This document shows, piece after piece, positions 1 through 9,300 of a stretch of DNA of 64,000 nt (its first letter is position 1; each line of letters opens with the position of its first letter). This DNA is from Neoroseomonas lacus (GTDB lineage: Bacteria > Pseudomonadota > Alphaproteobacteria > Acetobacterales > Acetobacteraceae): the NCBI RefSeq assembly GCF_014644535.1, contig NZ_BMKW01000015.1:1-64000 (forward strand), given 5' to 3'. The notes under the pieces are model-generated. The model saw only the letters and a program-made list of their open reading frames with translations. It was not told the origin of the DNA and did no database searches. The translations under genes and the position numbers were made by a program.

Positions 1-1790
1 CACCGCCGACGATGGTGTCGTTGCCCTGGTAGCCGATGATCGAGGCAACATTGACGACCGAGGTGAAGGTCGAGAAGTTCAGGAAGTCAGCTGAAGACGT
101 GCCCTGGACGTTCTGTCCGCTGCCGTTGAAGACCTCGAAGCCGGTGACGTTCGCCAGCGTGGTGAGCGTCAGCGCGCCGGTGCCCGCACGGATCTGCAGC
201 GTGTCGAGCGTGCCGGTGCCGCCGTCGAGCGTGTCGCCCAGGGCTTCCGTGCCGGCGACCGACACCAAGTCGTCGCCGCCGCCGGCGAGGATGCTGTCAT
301 TGCCGCCCCGGCCGTCGATGCTGTCGCTGCCACCCCGGCCGTCGATGGTGTCGCCGCCGCCGCCGCCGATGACGGTGTCGTTGCCATCGAAGGTGATGAT
401 GGACGCCAGGTTGATGACAGAGTTGAAGGTTGAGAAGTTCAGGAAGTCGCCAGCCGTGGTGCCCCAGACGATCTGCCCGGAGCCGTCGAACACCTCGATC
501 CCGGTGAAGTTCGCCAGCGTGGTCAGCGTCAGCGGGCCGCTGCCCGCGCGGATCTGCAGGGTGTCGAGCGCGCCGGCGCCGCCGTCGATGGTGTCGCCCC
601 TGGCGTCGGTGATGCTGACCAGGAAGCGGTCGTTGCCGTCGCCGCCGAGGATGCTGTCATTGCCGTTGCGGCCGTCGATGGTGTCGGCGTTGCTGGTGCC
701 GATCACGGTATCATTGCCGCTCCCGGCGCCGATCGACGCCAGGTTGATCACCGAGGCGAAGGTCGAGAAGTTCAGGAAATCACTGCCCGCGGTGCCGAGC
801 ACGGATTGTCCGGAGGCGTCGAAGACTTCGAAGCCGGTGAAACGTGCCAGCGTGGTCAGCGTCAGCCCGCCGGTGCCCGCGCGGATGCGCAACGTGTCCA
901 GCGCGCCGGCGCCGCCGTCGATCGTGTCGCCCTGCGCCTCCGTGCCGGCGATCAACACCAGGTCGTTGTCGCCGCCGGCAAGGATGCTGTCATTGCCGCC
1001 GCGACCGTCGATGGTATCGGCGCCGTTGCTGCCGAGGACGGTGTCGTTGCCCCCGTAGGTGACGATCGACCCCAAATTGACCACGGAACCGAAGGTCGAG
1101 AAGTTCAGGAAGTCGGCGTTGGCGGTGCCCAGGATGGCTTGCCCGGCACCATCGAAGGCTTCGAAGCCGGCGAAATTCTGCGTGGTCTGCAGCGTCAATG
1201 CGCCGCTACCCGTGCGGACCCGCAGCGTATCGAGCGCGCCGGCGCCGCCGTTGATCGTGTCGCCCTGCGCTTCCGTGCCGGCGATCAGCACCAGGTCGCT
1301 GTCGCCGCCGGCAAGAATGCTGTCATTGCCCTTGCCGCCGTCGATGGTGTCGGCGTTGTTGCTGCCGATGATCGTGTCATTGCCGGTGAGGCCGTTGATG
1401 GCGGCCACGTTGACGACCGACGTGAAGGTCGAGAAGTCGAGCAGATTGGAGCCCGAGTCGGCCTGGATGATCTCGCCGGAACCGTCGAGTGTCTCGACCC
1501 CGCTGATCCTGTTCAGCGTCGTCAGGGTCAGCGGCCCGCTGCCCGCGATCACCTGCAGGAGGTCATTGCCGCTGCCGCCCCTGAAGGTCTCGCTGGCCGC
1601 CTCGGCGCCGCCGATCAGCAGCAGGTCATTGTCGTCGCCGCCATCCAGCGTGTCGATGCCGGTGCCGCCCAACAGCGTGTCGTTGCCTGCCTGGCCGAGC
1701 AGGCTGTCACCGCCAGCCTGCCCATCGAGGCGGTTCGCCCCGGCATCGCCGGCGATGGTATCGCCGAGCTGCCCGCCGACGACGTTCTCG
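1..1790 (-). repeat. 333-bp tandem RTX repeats inside protease 1
   Basis: A conserved point of the unit recurs at 78, 438, 771, 1104 and 1437. Spacings are 360, 333, 333 and 333 bp, giving 111-residue units. The 360-bp unit carries 27 extra bases, one additional RTX nonapeptide, around 310-360. Each unit encodes an RTX run followed by a beta-rich segment with LTTLAN and FSTFTSVVNVASI-like motifs. The array continues past the left edge. Confidence 0.85.
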
Positions 1791-4700
1791 ATGGAGGTCA
1801 GCAGCGCGAATGTCGTGGCGCCGATCTTCGCGGTACCGGCGGCGAGGTCGATCGCCCAATTGTCGCTTACGCTGTAGGACCAGTCGCCGGTGTCGTTGTC
1901 GGCGCCGCCGTCCATCACCTCGTTGGGGCCGCCGAAATTCTGGCTGAGCGTATCGTTGCCGGCGCCACCATAGAGCGAGTCCGTCCCCGAGCCGCCATCC
2001 AGGCTGTCGTTGCCGATATGTCCGTCGAGCCGGTTCGCGCCGCCGGTGCCGATGATCGTGTCGTTGTTCTGGGTGCCGATGGCGTTCTCGATCGAGACGA
2101 GCTGCGCCCAGGTCGTGCCGTCGGATACCGCCGTACCGGCGGCGAGGTCGATCGTCCAGGCGAAGCCGAAATTGTTGTAGGACCAGTCGCCGGTGTCGTT
2201 GTCGGCGCCGCCGTCCATGATCTCGTTCGGGCCGCCGGTGTTCTGGCTGAGCGTGTCATTGCCGGCACCGCCATAGAGCGAGTCCGTCCCCGAGCCGCCA
2301 TCCAGGCTGTCGTTGCCGATATGTCCGTCGAGCCGGTTCGCGCCGCCGGTGCCGATGATGGTGTCGTTGTTCTGGGTGCCGACGGCGTTCTCGATCGAGA
2401 CGAGCTGCGCCCAGGTCGTGCCGTCGGATACCGCCGTACCGGCGGCGAGGTCGATCGTCCAGGCGAAGCCGAAATTGTTGTAGGACCAGTCGCCGGTGTC
2501 GTTGTCGGCGCCGCCGTCCATGATCTCGTTCGGGCCGCCGGTGTTCTGGCTGAGCGTGTCGTTGCCGGCGCCACCATAGAGCGAGTCTGTCCCGCCCCCG
2601 CCGTCCAGGCTGTCGTCGCCGATATGTCCGTCGAGCCGGTTCGCGCCACCGGCGCCGATGATGGTGTCGTTGTTCTGGGTGCCGACGGCGTTCTCGATCG
2701 AGACGAGCTGCGCCCAGGTCGTGCCGTCGGATACCGCCGTACCGGCGGCGAGGTCGATCGTCCAGGCGAAGCCGAAATTGTTGTAGGACCAGTCGCCGGT
2801 GTCGTTGTCGGCGCCGCCGTCCATGATCTCGTTCGGGCCGCCGGTGTTCTGGCTGAGCGTGTCGTTGCCGGCGCCACCATAGAGCGAGTCTGTCCCGCCC
2901 CCGCCGTCCAGGCTGTCGTCGCCGATATGTCCGTCGAGCCGGTTCGCGCCACCGGCGCCGATGATGGTGTCGTTGTTCTGGGTGCCGACGGCGTTCTCGA
3001 TCGAGACGAGCTGCGCCCAGGTCGTGCCGTCGGATACCGCCGTACCGGCGGCGAGGTCGATCGTCCAGGCGAAGCCGAAATTGTTGTAGGACCAGTCGCC
3101 GGTGTCGTTGTCGGCGCCGCCGTCCATGATCTCGTTCGGGCCGCCGGTGTTCTGGCTGAGCGTGTCATTGCCGGCACCGCCATAGAGCGAGTCCGTCCCC
3201 GAGCCGCCATCCAGGCTGTCGTTGCCGATATGTCCGTCGAGCCGGTTCGCGCCGCCGGTGCCGATGATGGTGTCGTTGTTCTGGGTGCCGACGGCGTTCT
3301 CGATCGAGACGAGCTGCGCCCAGGTCGTGCCGCCGGCTACCGCGGTGCCGGCGGCGAGGTCGATCGTCCAGGCGAAGCCGAAATTGTTGTAGGACCAGTC
3401 GCCGGTGTCGTTGTCGGCGCCGCCGTCCATGATCTCGTTCGGGCCGCCGGTGTTCTGGCTGAGCGTGTCATTGCCGGCACCGCCATAGAGCGAGTCCGTG
3501 CCGCCCCCGCCGTCCAGGCTGTCATTGCCTGCCTGCCCATCGAGGCGGTTTGGCCCCGAATTTCCAATGATTGTATCAGCGGCTTGCCCGCCGACCACGT
3601 TCTCGATCGAGGTCAGCTGCGCGTAGACCGTGCCGCCGATCTGCGCGGTGCCGGCGACGAGGTCGATCGTCCAGTTGTCGAACAGGTTGTAGGACCAGTC
3701 GCCGGTGTCGTTGTCGGCGCCGCCGTCCATGATCTCGTTCGGGCCGCCGAAATTCTGGCTGAGCGTGTCGTCGCCGTCGCCGCCGTAGAGCGAATCCGTC
3801 CCGCTCCCACCGTCCAGGCTGTCATTGCCGCGCCCGCCAAGCAGCCGATTGCCGACGCTGTTGCCGATCAGCGTGTCGTTGCCGTCACCGCCATAGGCAT
3901 TCTCGATTACCGTCCCGGCGGCAATCGACAGCGCGACGCCGTCGATGACGCTGGCGCCGCCGGCGTTCAGGTTGATTATCGAGCCCGAGCTGACCGCCGA
4001 GGCGTTGAACGCATCAGTGCCGCCATTGGCGTCGGCAATCGTCGTGGTGTGGCCGAACGTGCCGGCGTAGTCCGAATACTCGTTGGTGAAGACGTAGCGG
4101 TCGTCGGCGCTGAAGCGGCCCCAGGTCCGCAGCACGACGTCGCTGACCGACAGGGTGTCGCCGCCCGCATCGTCCACGATCCGCACGGTCCAGGTCCCCG
4201 CGGCACGCTCGCCGCGGAAGGCCTGCGTCTCGAAGGTCCAGGTGCCGTTGAAGTCTGCATCGCCAGCGACATCATCGATCAGCTCGCTGACCGTACCGTC
4301 GGGCGAGATCACGTAGAGTTCCAGGTCGGCGAGCCAAGTCGTCGAGAAGGTGATGGTGACGGTGACGCGATCGACCTCGTCGTCGAAGCCGGCGCTGCCC
4401 GTGAAGCTCGTGCCGGTGAGGTTTCCGTCCGGGATCACCACCGTCGCGTTGAGCATGTCGACGGTGTTGGTGAATTGGTTGCCGTTTGTCTGGGCAGGCG
4501 TGGTGTCGAGCCACGTTTCGGCCAGCCGCACCGCCGCCAGGGCGTCCACCAGGCCATAGCCGTAGTCGTTGCTGAAATGCAGCCCGCCGCCATTCCAGGT
4601 GCTCGCGGCGTTGAACTGCCAGAGGTAGCGCTCGGACCCGGCGGTTCCGGCGCCGACTTCGCTGCCGACCTGGCGCGCGGTGAGGGCGAGGATGCTCTGC

Positions 4701-5884
4701 ACGTCGCGCCAGCCAAGACCCGGGTTGGCGTCATAGATCAGCGACACGACGCCCGTCACCATCGGGGCGGCGGCGGAGGTGCCGTTGAAGCCGGAGGTGA
4801 AGTCGGTGCTGTTGTAGCCTGCCGCGCCGGTGCGGTCGGTGGTGACGACCTGGCCCGGCGTGCCGAAGGCCGAGACCAGCAGCGCCGCGCCATAGCTCGA
4901 ATAGCTGGAGACGAAGCCATCCTGGTTCACCGCCGCGACGACGACTTGGCGGGTATCGTTGGTCCAGTCGTCGGCGTTGACGTCGTAGTTGTCCGAACGG
5001 GAATTGCCGGCCGACTTCACGATGGTCATGCCGAGGCCGCCGCGGCCCTGGCCAACCGCATCGCCGATCGAGGTCTCGATCTCATCGAAACGGGCCGCGT
5101 CGTAGCCGGCGCCGAACTCGCTGGCCGCGTCGTTGGCGATGCCCTGGCTGATGTTGGCGACGTCGCCCTGGGCGGAGACCGCGGCGTGGTGGATCGCGTC
5201 GCGGATGTTCTGTAGCCACTGGTCGGTAATGAAGCCGAAGGTACGATAGCCGACGAGGCTCGAGTCGAACGCCACCCCGACGGCGCCGGTGCCGTTGTTG
5301 TCGGCGCCGATGATGCCGGTGACGGCGGTGCCGTGCGCATCGCTCGAGGTGCCGAACGGGTCGAGGTCCACGTCGGCGAAGTCGAAGTCGAGCCCCTGGT
5401 CGTAGTTGGCCGCGAGGTCCTGGTGGTTGTAGTCGAACCCGTCATCGATCACGACGACGCGGATGCCCGCCCCGGTATAGGCGGCGCCCGAAGCCGGATT
5501 CCAGACGCCCTGGACCCGGAGGTCGAACAGGCCGCCGGTATTGCCGAGATGCCATTGCGAGGCCAGCAACGGGTCGGTCGGCAGCGCGGTGGCCGCCCGG
5601 ATGCCGCCGGACGCGGAGGAATGCGCCAGTGACGCGACCGGCAGTCCGTCGGGCGCCTGCTCGTCGATCGCAGTGGCCGCCTGGATGCCGGCCGGCGCGG
5701 GGGATTGAACGAGCGACGCGACCTGCCGGGCTTCGGGCGCCTTGTCGTCCATCGCGGGGCCGGACGAAGCGGCCATGGCTGCGGCGCGGAAGACGAGAAC
5801 ATCGTCCTGCCCGTGTTGCTGGAAGTCCTCGTCGGACAAGGCGACATAGAGGCCGTTTTCATCGTCGCGAAGCGAGCGGATCAT
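1..5884 (-). CDS. secreted subtilisin-like protease with P domain and giant RTX repeat tail (3' end off window)
   Basis: Open on the minus strand from ATG 5884 (GAGG-type RBS) through position 1, over 1960 codons, with no stop seen, so the C-terminus lies outside the window. In order: a propeptide-like N-terminus (1-105), a peptidase S8 domain with catalytic Asp147 (VIDDG), His184 (DAHGT) and Ser370 (GTSAAAP), a proprotein-convertase-type P domain (about 470-610), then glycine/aspartate-rich RTX nonapeptides (GGxGxD) for the rest. There is no Sec signal peptide. RTX proteins of this kind are normally exported by type I secretion, but no T1SS genes are in view. The tail consists of six 101-residue and at least five 111-residue tandem units. 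It is a paralogue of the next gene upstream (6388-10896). The S8/P/RTX assignment is firm; the substrate is unknown. Confidence 0.9.
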   Translation of the reverse strand, partial: MIRSLRDDENGLYVALSDEDFQQHGQDDVLVFRAAAMAASSGPAMDDKAPEARQVASLVQSPAPAGIQAATAIDEQAPDGLPVASLAHSSASGGIRAATALPTDPLLASQWHLGNTGGLFDLRVQGVWNPASGAAYTGAGIRVVVIDDGFDYNHQDLAANYDQGLDFDFADVDLDPFGTSSDAHGTAVTGIIGADNNGTGAVGVAFDSSLVGYRTFGFITDQWLQNIRDAIHHAAVSAQGDVANISQGIANDAASEFGAGYDAARFDEIETSIGDAVGQGRGGLGMTIVKSAGNSRSDNYDVNADDWTNDTRQVVVAAVNQDGFVSSYSSYGAALLVSAFGTPGQVVTTDRTGAAGYNSTDFTSGFNGTSAAAPMVTGVVSLIYDANPGLGWRDVQSILALTARQVGSEVGAGTAGSERYLWQFNAASTWNGGGLHFSNDYGYGLVDALAAVRLAETWLDTTPAQTNGNQFTNTVDMLNATVVIPDGNLTGTSFTGSAGFDDEVDRVTVTITFSTTWLADLELYVISPDGTVSELIDDVAGDADFNGTWTFETQAFRGERAAGTWTVRIVDDAGGDTLSVSDVVLRTWGRFSADDRYVFTNEYSDYAGTFGHTTTIADANGGTDAFNASAVSSGSIINLNAGGASVIDGVALSIAAGTVIENAYGGDGNDTLIGNSVGNRLLGGRGNDSLDGGSGTDSLYGGDGDDTLSQNFGGPNEIMDGGADNDTGDWSYNLFDNWTIDLVAGTAQIGGTVYAQLTSIENVVGGQAADTIIGNSGPNRLDGQAGNDSLDGGGGTDSLYGGAGNDTLSQNTGGPNEIMDGGADNDTGDWSYNNFGFAWTIDLAAGTAVAGGTTWAQLVSIENAVGTQNNDTIIGTGGANRLDGHIGNDSLDGGSGTDSLYGGAGNDTLSQNTGGPNEIMDGGADNDTGDWSYNNFGFAWTIDLAAGTAVSDGTTWAQLVSIENAVGTQNNDTIIGAGGANRLDGHIGDDSLDGGGGTDSLYGGAGNDTLSQNTGGPNEIMDGGADNDTGDWSYNNFGFAWTIDLAAGTAVSDGTTWAQLVSIENAVGTQNNDTIIGAGGANRLDGHIGDDSLDGGGGTDSLYGGAGNDTLSQNTGGPNEIMDGGADNDTGDWSYNNFGFAWTIDLAAGTAVSDGTTWAQLVSIENAVGTQNNDTIIGTGGANRLDGHIGNDSLDGGSGTDSLYGGAGNDTLSQNTGGPNEIMDGGADNDTGDWSYNNFGFAWTIDLAAGTAVSDGTTWAQLVSIENAIGTQNNDTIIGTGGANRLDGHIGNDSLDGGSGTDSLYGGAGNDTLSQNFGGPNEVMDGGADNDTGDWSYSVSDNWAIDLAAGTAKIGATTFALLTSIENVVGGQLGDTIAGDAGANRLDGQAGGDSLLGQAGNDTLLGGTGIDTLDGGDDNDLLLIGGAEAASETFRGGSGNDLLQVIAGSGPLTLTTLNRISGVETLDGSGEIIQADSGSNLLDFSTFTSVVNVAAINGLTGNDTIIGSNNADTIDGGKGNDSILAGGDSDLVLIAGTEAQGDTINGGAGALDTLRVRTGSGALTLQTTQNFAGFEAFDGAGQAILGTANADFLNFSTFGSVVNLGSIVTYGGNDTVLGSNGADTIDGRGGNDSILAGGDNDLVLIAGTEAQGDTIDGGAGALDTLRIRAGTGGLTLTTLARFTGFEVFDASGQSVLGTAGSDFLNFSTFASVINLASIGAGSGNDTVIGTSNADTIDGRNGNDSILGGDGNDRFLVSITDARGDTIDGGAGALDTLQIRAGSGPLTLTTLANFTGIEVFDGSGQIVWGTTAGDFLNFSTFNSVINLASIITFDGNDTVIGGGGGDTIDGRGGSDSIDGRGGNDSILAGGGDDLVSVAGTEALGDTLDGGTGTLDTLQIRAGTGALTLTTLANVTGFEVFNGSGQNVQGTSSADFLNFSTFTSVVNVASIIGYQGNDTIVGG
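1920..3760 (-). repeat. 303-bp tandem RTX repeats inside protease 1
   Basis: The same point of the unit recurs at 1938, 2241, 2544, 2847, 3150 and 3453 (exact 303-bp period), with a last 300-bp step to 3753. Each unit encodes 101 residues containing a WSYNNFGFAWTIDL-type strand and RTX nonapeptides. The stretch 2351-2863 is identical to 2654-3166 over 513 bp, so neighbouring units have been homogenised very recently or the assembly is uncertain here. Confidence 0.9.
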
Positions 5885-5959
5885 GACAGCGGACCTCACG
5901 TCGGCGGTTGTTGGGCGATTCGAGGCCGAAACAATAACAATGTCGCGAGGGAGAGGAAC

Positions 5960-6004
5960 ACCAACCTTTGGTTGCATGTAATAAGATTCTCAAAAACCAT
6001 GCAA
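5960..6004 (-). promoter_or_regulatory. possible regulatory region upstream of protease 1
   Basis: The AT-rich stretch contains an interrupted palindrome accaa-N3-ttggt (5960-5972) and an inverted pair ttgcatg (5972-5978) / catgcaa (5998-6004), about 75-120 bp before ATG 5884. The paralogue's upstream region (about 10930-11010) is likewise AT-rich and also contains ttgcat- and ggtgtt-like words. This suggests shared control, but no factor can be named. Confidence 0.3.
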
Positions 6005-6349
6005 TTTTTCGTACATGGAGCATTGGCGTCGCCCAGCGCGCAGGACCAATGATGTTGAGCATCCGAATCGGTTCGGGGCGCCATGGCGGGCACAGCAAAA
6101 TTTACGACATGTCTCTCCAGATGGTGCCTGTCGCTTTGCCCGCCGTGCGTGGGTCAGGACGTCGGGGCGAGGCAACGCGGGTGGTGTCAGGTTGCTGCGC
6201 CTTGCGCTCTCCTGAGGGGCGTCATCCGTTGAATGTTCACCCTGCGCTGGAGTAGCTGTTGCGCGACCTCCCATCCCCCCGGCCCGCGCGGACGCCATGC
6301 ACCCGCCCAACCACACCCACCTGACCGGGCGCGGCGCCGCCGTTCGGTG

Positions 6350-6373
6350 CCTTCGCCGGATCTCCGGCGAAGG
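6350..6373 (-). terminator. hairpin after protease 2
   Basis: Perfect 11-bp arms ccttcgccgga and tccggcgaagg, separated by two bases, start 15 bp after the TAG of the upstream protease gene. No T-run follows on the minus strand, so it may be a weak or factor-dependent terminator or an mRNA-end structure. Confidence 0.4.
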
Positions 6374-6387
6374 GTGCGGGCAGGCCG

Positions 6388-9300
6388 CTAGGCGATGATG
6401 GTCAAGTCGCTGGCGCTGAGGTTCTGGCCCGCGGTGCCGAGCAGGTCCGCCACCGCGACGCGGCCCGTCGCACCCGTGCCGTCGACGTCCCACCACAGCC
6501 TGCCGACATCCGTCTCCTGGATGAACTGTCCGAAGGCCGCCGTGGCGAGGCCCGTGGTGTTGGAGACGAAGCGCCCCAGCGCCGCGAGGTCGGCACCGGC
6601 GAACAGCCCGCCACCGAAGCCGGACGCAGCAATCACGATGTCGTCGACCAGCACGGCGAAGTCGGTGATCGTGTCGGTGCCCTGGCTGGACGAGGTGAAC
6701 ACGAACTGGTCCGCCTCGGTGCCCCCGGTCAGCCAGTCATTGCCCGCACCGCCGGTGATGCTGTCGCTGCCGCCGCGGCCGTCGATGGTGTCGGCCGCGG
6801 CACCGCCGACGATGGTGTCGTTGCCCTGGTAGCCGATGATCGAGGCCACGTTGATGACCGAGGTGAAGGTCGAGAAATTCAGGAAGTCGCCGGCCGCGGT
6901 GCCCTGGACGTTCTGACCGTTGCCGTCGAGGACCTCGACGCCGGTGATGTTCGCCAGCGTGGTCATCGTCAGCGCGCCGCTGCCGGCGCGGATCTGCAGG
7001 GTGTCGAGCGCACCGCTGCCGCCATTGATGGTGTCGCCCAGGGCTTCGGAGCCGCTGACCAGGAAGAGGTCGTTGGCGCCGCCGCCGAGCAGGCTGTCAT
7101 TGCCGCCGCCGCCGTCGATGGTGTCGGCCGCCACACCGCCGACGATGGTGTCGTTGCCCTGGTAGCCGATGATCGAGGCAACATTGACGACCGAGGTGAA
7201 GGTCGAGAAGTTCAGGAAGTCAGCTGAAGACGTGCCCTGGACGTTCTGTCCGCTGCCGTTGAAGACCTCGAAGCCGGTGACGTTCGCCAGCGTGGTGAGC
7301 GTCAGCGCGCCGGTGCCCGCACGGATCTGCAGCGTGTCGAGCGTGCCGGTGCCGCCGTCGAGCGTGTCGCCCAGGGCTTCCGTGCCGGCGACCGACACCA
7401 AGTCGTCGCCGCCGCCGGCGAGGATGCTGTCATTGCCGCCCCGGCCATCGATGGTGTCGGCGTTGCCGCTGCCGATGACGGTGTCATTGCCCTCGTAGGC
7501 GATGATGGACGCCAGGTTGACCACGGAAGTGAAGGTCGAGAAGTCCAGGACGTCGCCGCCGCTGGTGCCCTGCACAATCTGCGCGGAGCCGTCGAACACC
7601 TCGATCCCGGTGAAGTTCGCCAGCGTGCTCAGCGTCAGCGGGCCGCTTCCGGCGCGGATCTGCAGGCGGTCGCCGGTGCCGCCGCCCCCATCGATCGTAT
7701 CGGACAACACCTCGCTGCCACCGATCAGCAGCAGGTCGTCGCCATTCCCCGCGCGGATGCTGTCGCTGCCCACGCCGCCGTCGATGGTGTCGGCGCTGTC
7801 GCTGCCGATGATGGTGTCATTGCCGCCGAGCGCATTGACCGACGCCACGCCGACCACCGTGGTGAAGATCGTGAAGTCGAGGAGATTCGCCTTTCCGTCG
7901 CCCCGAATGACCTCGCCAGCGCCGTCGAGCGTCTCGACGCCGCTGATCCTGCTCAACGTCGTTAGCGTCAGCGGGCCGCTGCCGGCGATAATCAGCAGGC
8001 GGTCATTGCCGCTGCCGCCCGTCAGGACGTCGCTGATGGCGTTGACGCCGCCGACCAGCAGCACGTCGTTGTCGTTGCCGCCATCCAGTGTGTCGATCCC
8101 GTCGCCGCCGGACAGCGTGTCGTTGCCGGCCTGGCCGCGCAGGCTGTCATTGTCCTCGCCGCCGGTGAGCCGGTTGGCGCCCGCATTGCCCACCAGCGTA
8201 TCGGCGCCGGCGGAACCCAACAGGTCCTCGATGCGGATCAGCACGTCGCCGGCCGCGTCACCGGTGAAGCTGACGCTGCCGTCGAGCGCCACGCGCACGC
8301 CGCTGCTGCCTTCATAGGAAGCGACGTCGCGAATGCCGGTGCCGCCGTCCAGGCTGTCGCCATTGCTGCCGCCGAGCAGCGTGTCGTCGCCGGTGCCGCC
8401 ATCGAGGATGTCGTCCATGCCGCCGATGACGCCCGTCCCGCCGCCGATCAGCAGGTCGTTGCCATCGCCGCCACGGAGGTCGTCGCCGGATTCGCCGCCA
8501 TCCAGCGTGTCGTTGCCGCCAAGGCCGTTGAGGGTGTCGTGGCCGGCAAGGCCCCACAGCAGGTTGCCGCCGCCATTGCCGGTGACCGTCTGGTCGAACT
8601 CATTGCCGGCGAGGTCGATCGCCGCGACGCCGATGGCATCCGTGGTCTCCAGCAGCTCGATCTCGCTGCCCACGCTCAGCGCGAAGCTGGCGCTCGAGCG
8701 CACCGTGTCGGCGCCGGCGCCCACGGCTTCGGCCACCACGTCGCCGGCGGCGTCCACGACATAGAGGTCGTTGCCCGTACCGCCGCGCATGGTGTCGATG
8801 CCGCGCATGCCGCGCAGTTCATTGTTCGCGCTGTTGCCCAGCAGCAGGTCGTTGCCGTCGCCGCCGATCGCGTTCTCGATCAGGTTGTCGCCGACGATCC
8901 TCACGAAGGAGCCGGCGATGGAGGAATAGGTGTTCGGGTTGAGGTTGATCACGCTCGCGGTCGAGACCGCCGCGGCGTTGATCCAATCGATCCCACCATC
9001 GGTGTCGGAAATGGTGCGCCGGCCATTCTGCCCGGCCAACGCGGCGAGGGTGTCGAATTCATCGGTGAAGTGGAAGACGTCGTTCACGGGCACGGCGTGG
9101 CCAAAGGCGGTCACCGCCACCGAGGTGAGCACGCCGCTGTTGCCGCCCACCACGTCGTCGAAGACGACTGTCCAGGTCCCGGCCGAGAGTTCACCGCGCA
9201 GCGTGTCGATGCCGAAGGTCCAGGTCAGTGAGCCAGCGGAGGCGCCGGTGGTCCCGGCCGAGCCGTCCAGCAACCGCACCACGGTGCCTTCCGCGGAGAT

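Larger units (their letters stand above)
5885..6387. other. 503-bp gap between the two protease genes
   Basis: No convincing gene. The 5920-6010 part is clearly more AT-rich than its surroundings and should contain the promoter of the downstream protease. The rest is GC-rich with only shadow reading frames. A hairpin lies just after the upstream gene's stop (6350-6373). Confidence 0.6.

Noticed and set aside
1915-3210. 431-codon minus-strand frame of Arg/Thr/Ser/Pro repeats
   Set aside because: Out of frame with the protease; the composition is a frame-shifted image of the 303-bp repeats.
806-5215. 1469-codon plus-strand frame opposite the RTX protease
   Set aside because: Its repeats are the antisense of the 303- and 333-bp units. 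Low-stop GC-rich repeats keep several frames open. The minus strand has the catalytic triad and RTX motifs.
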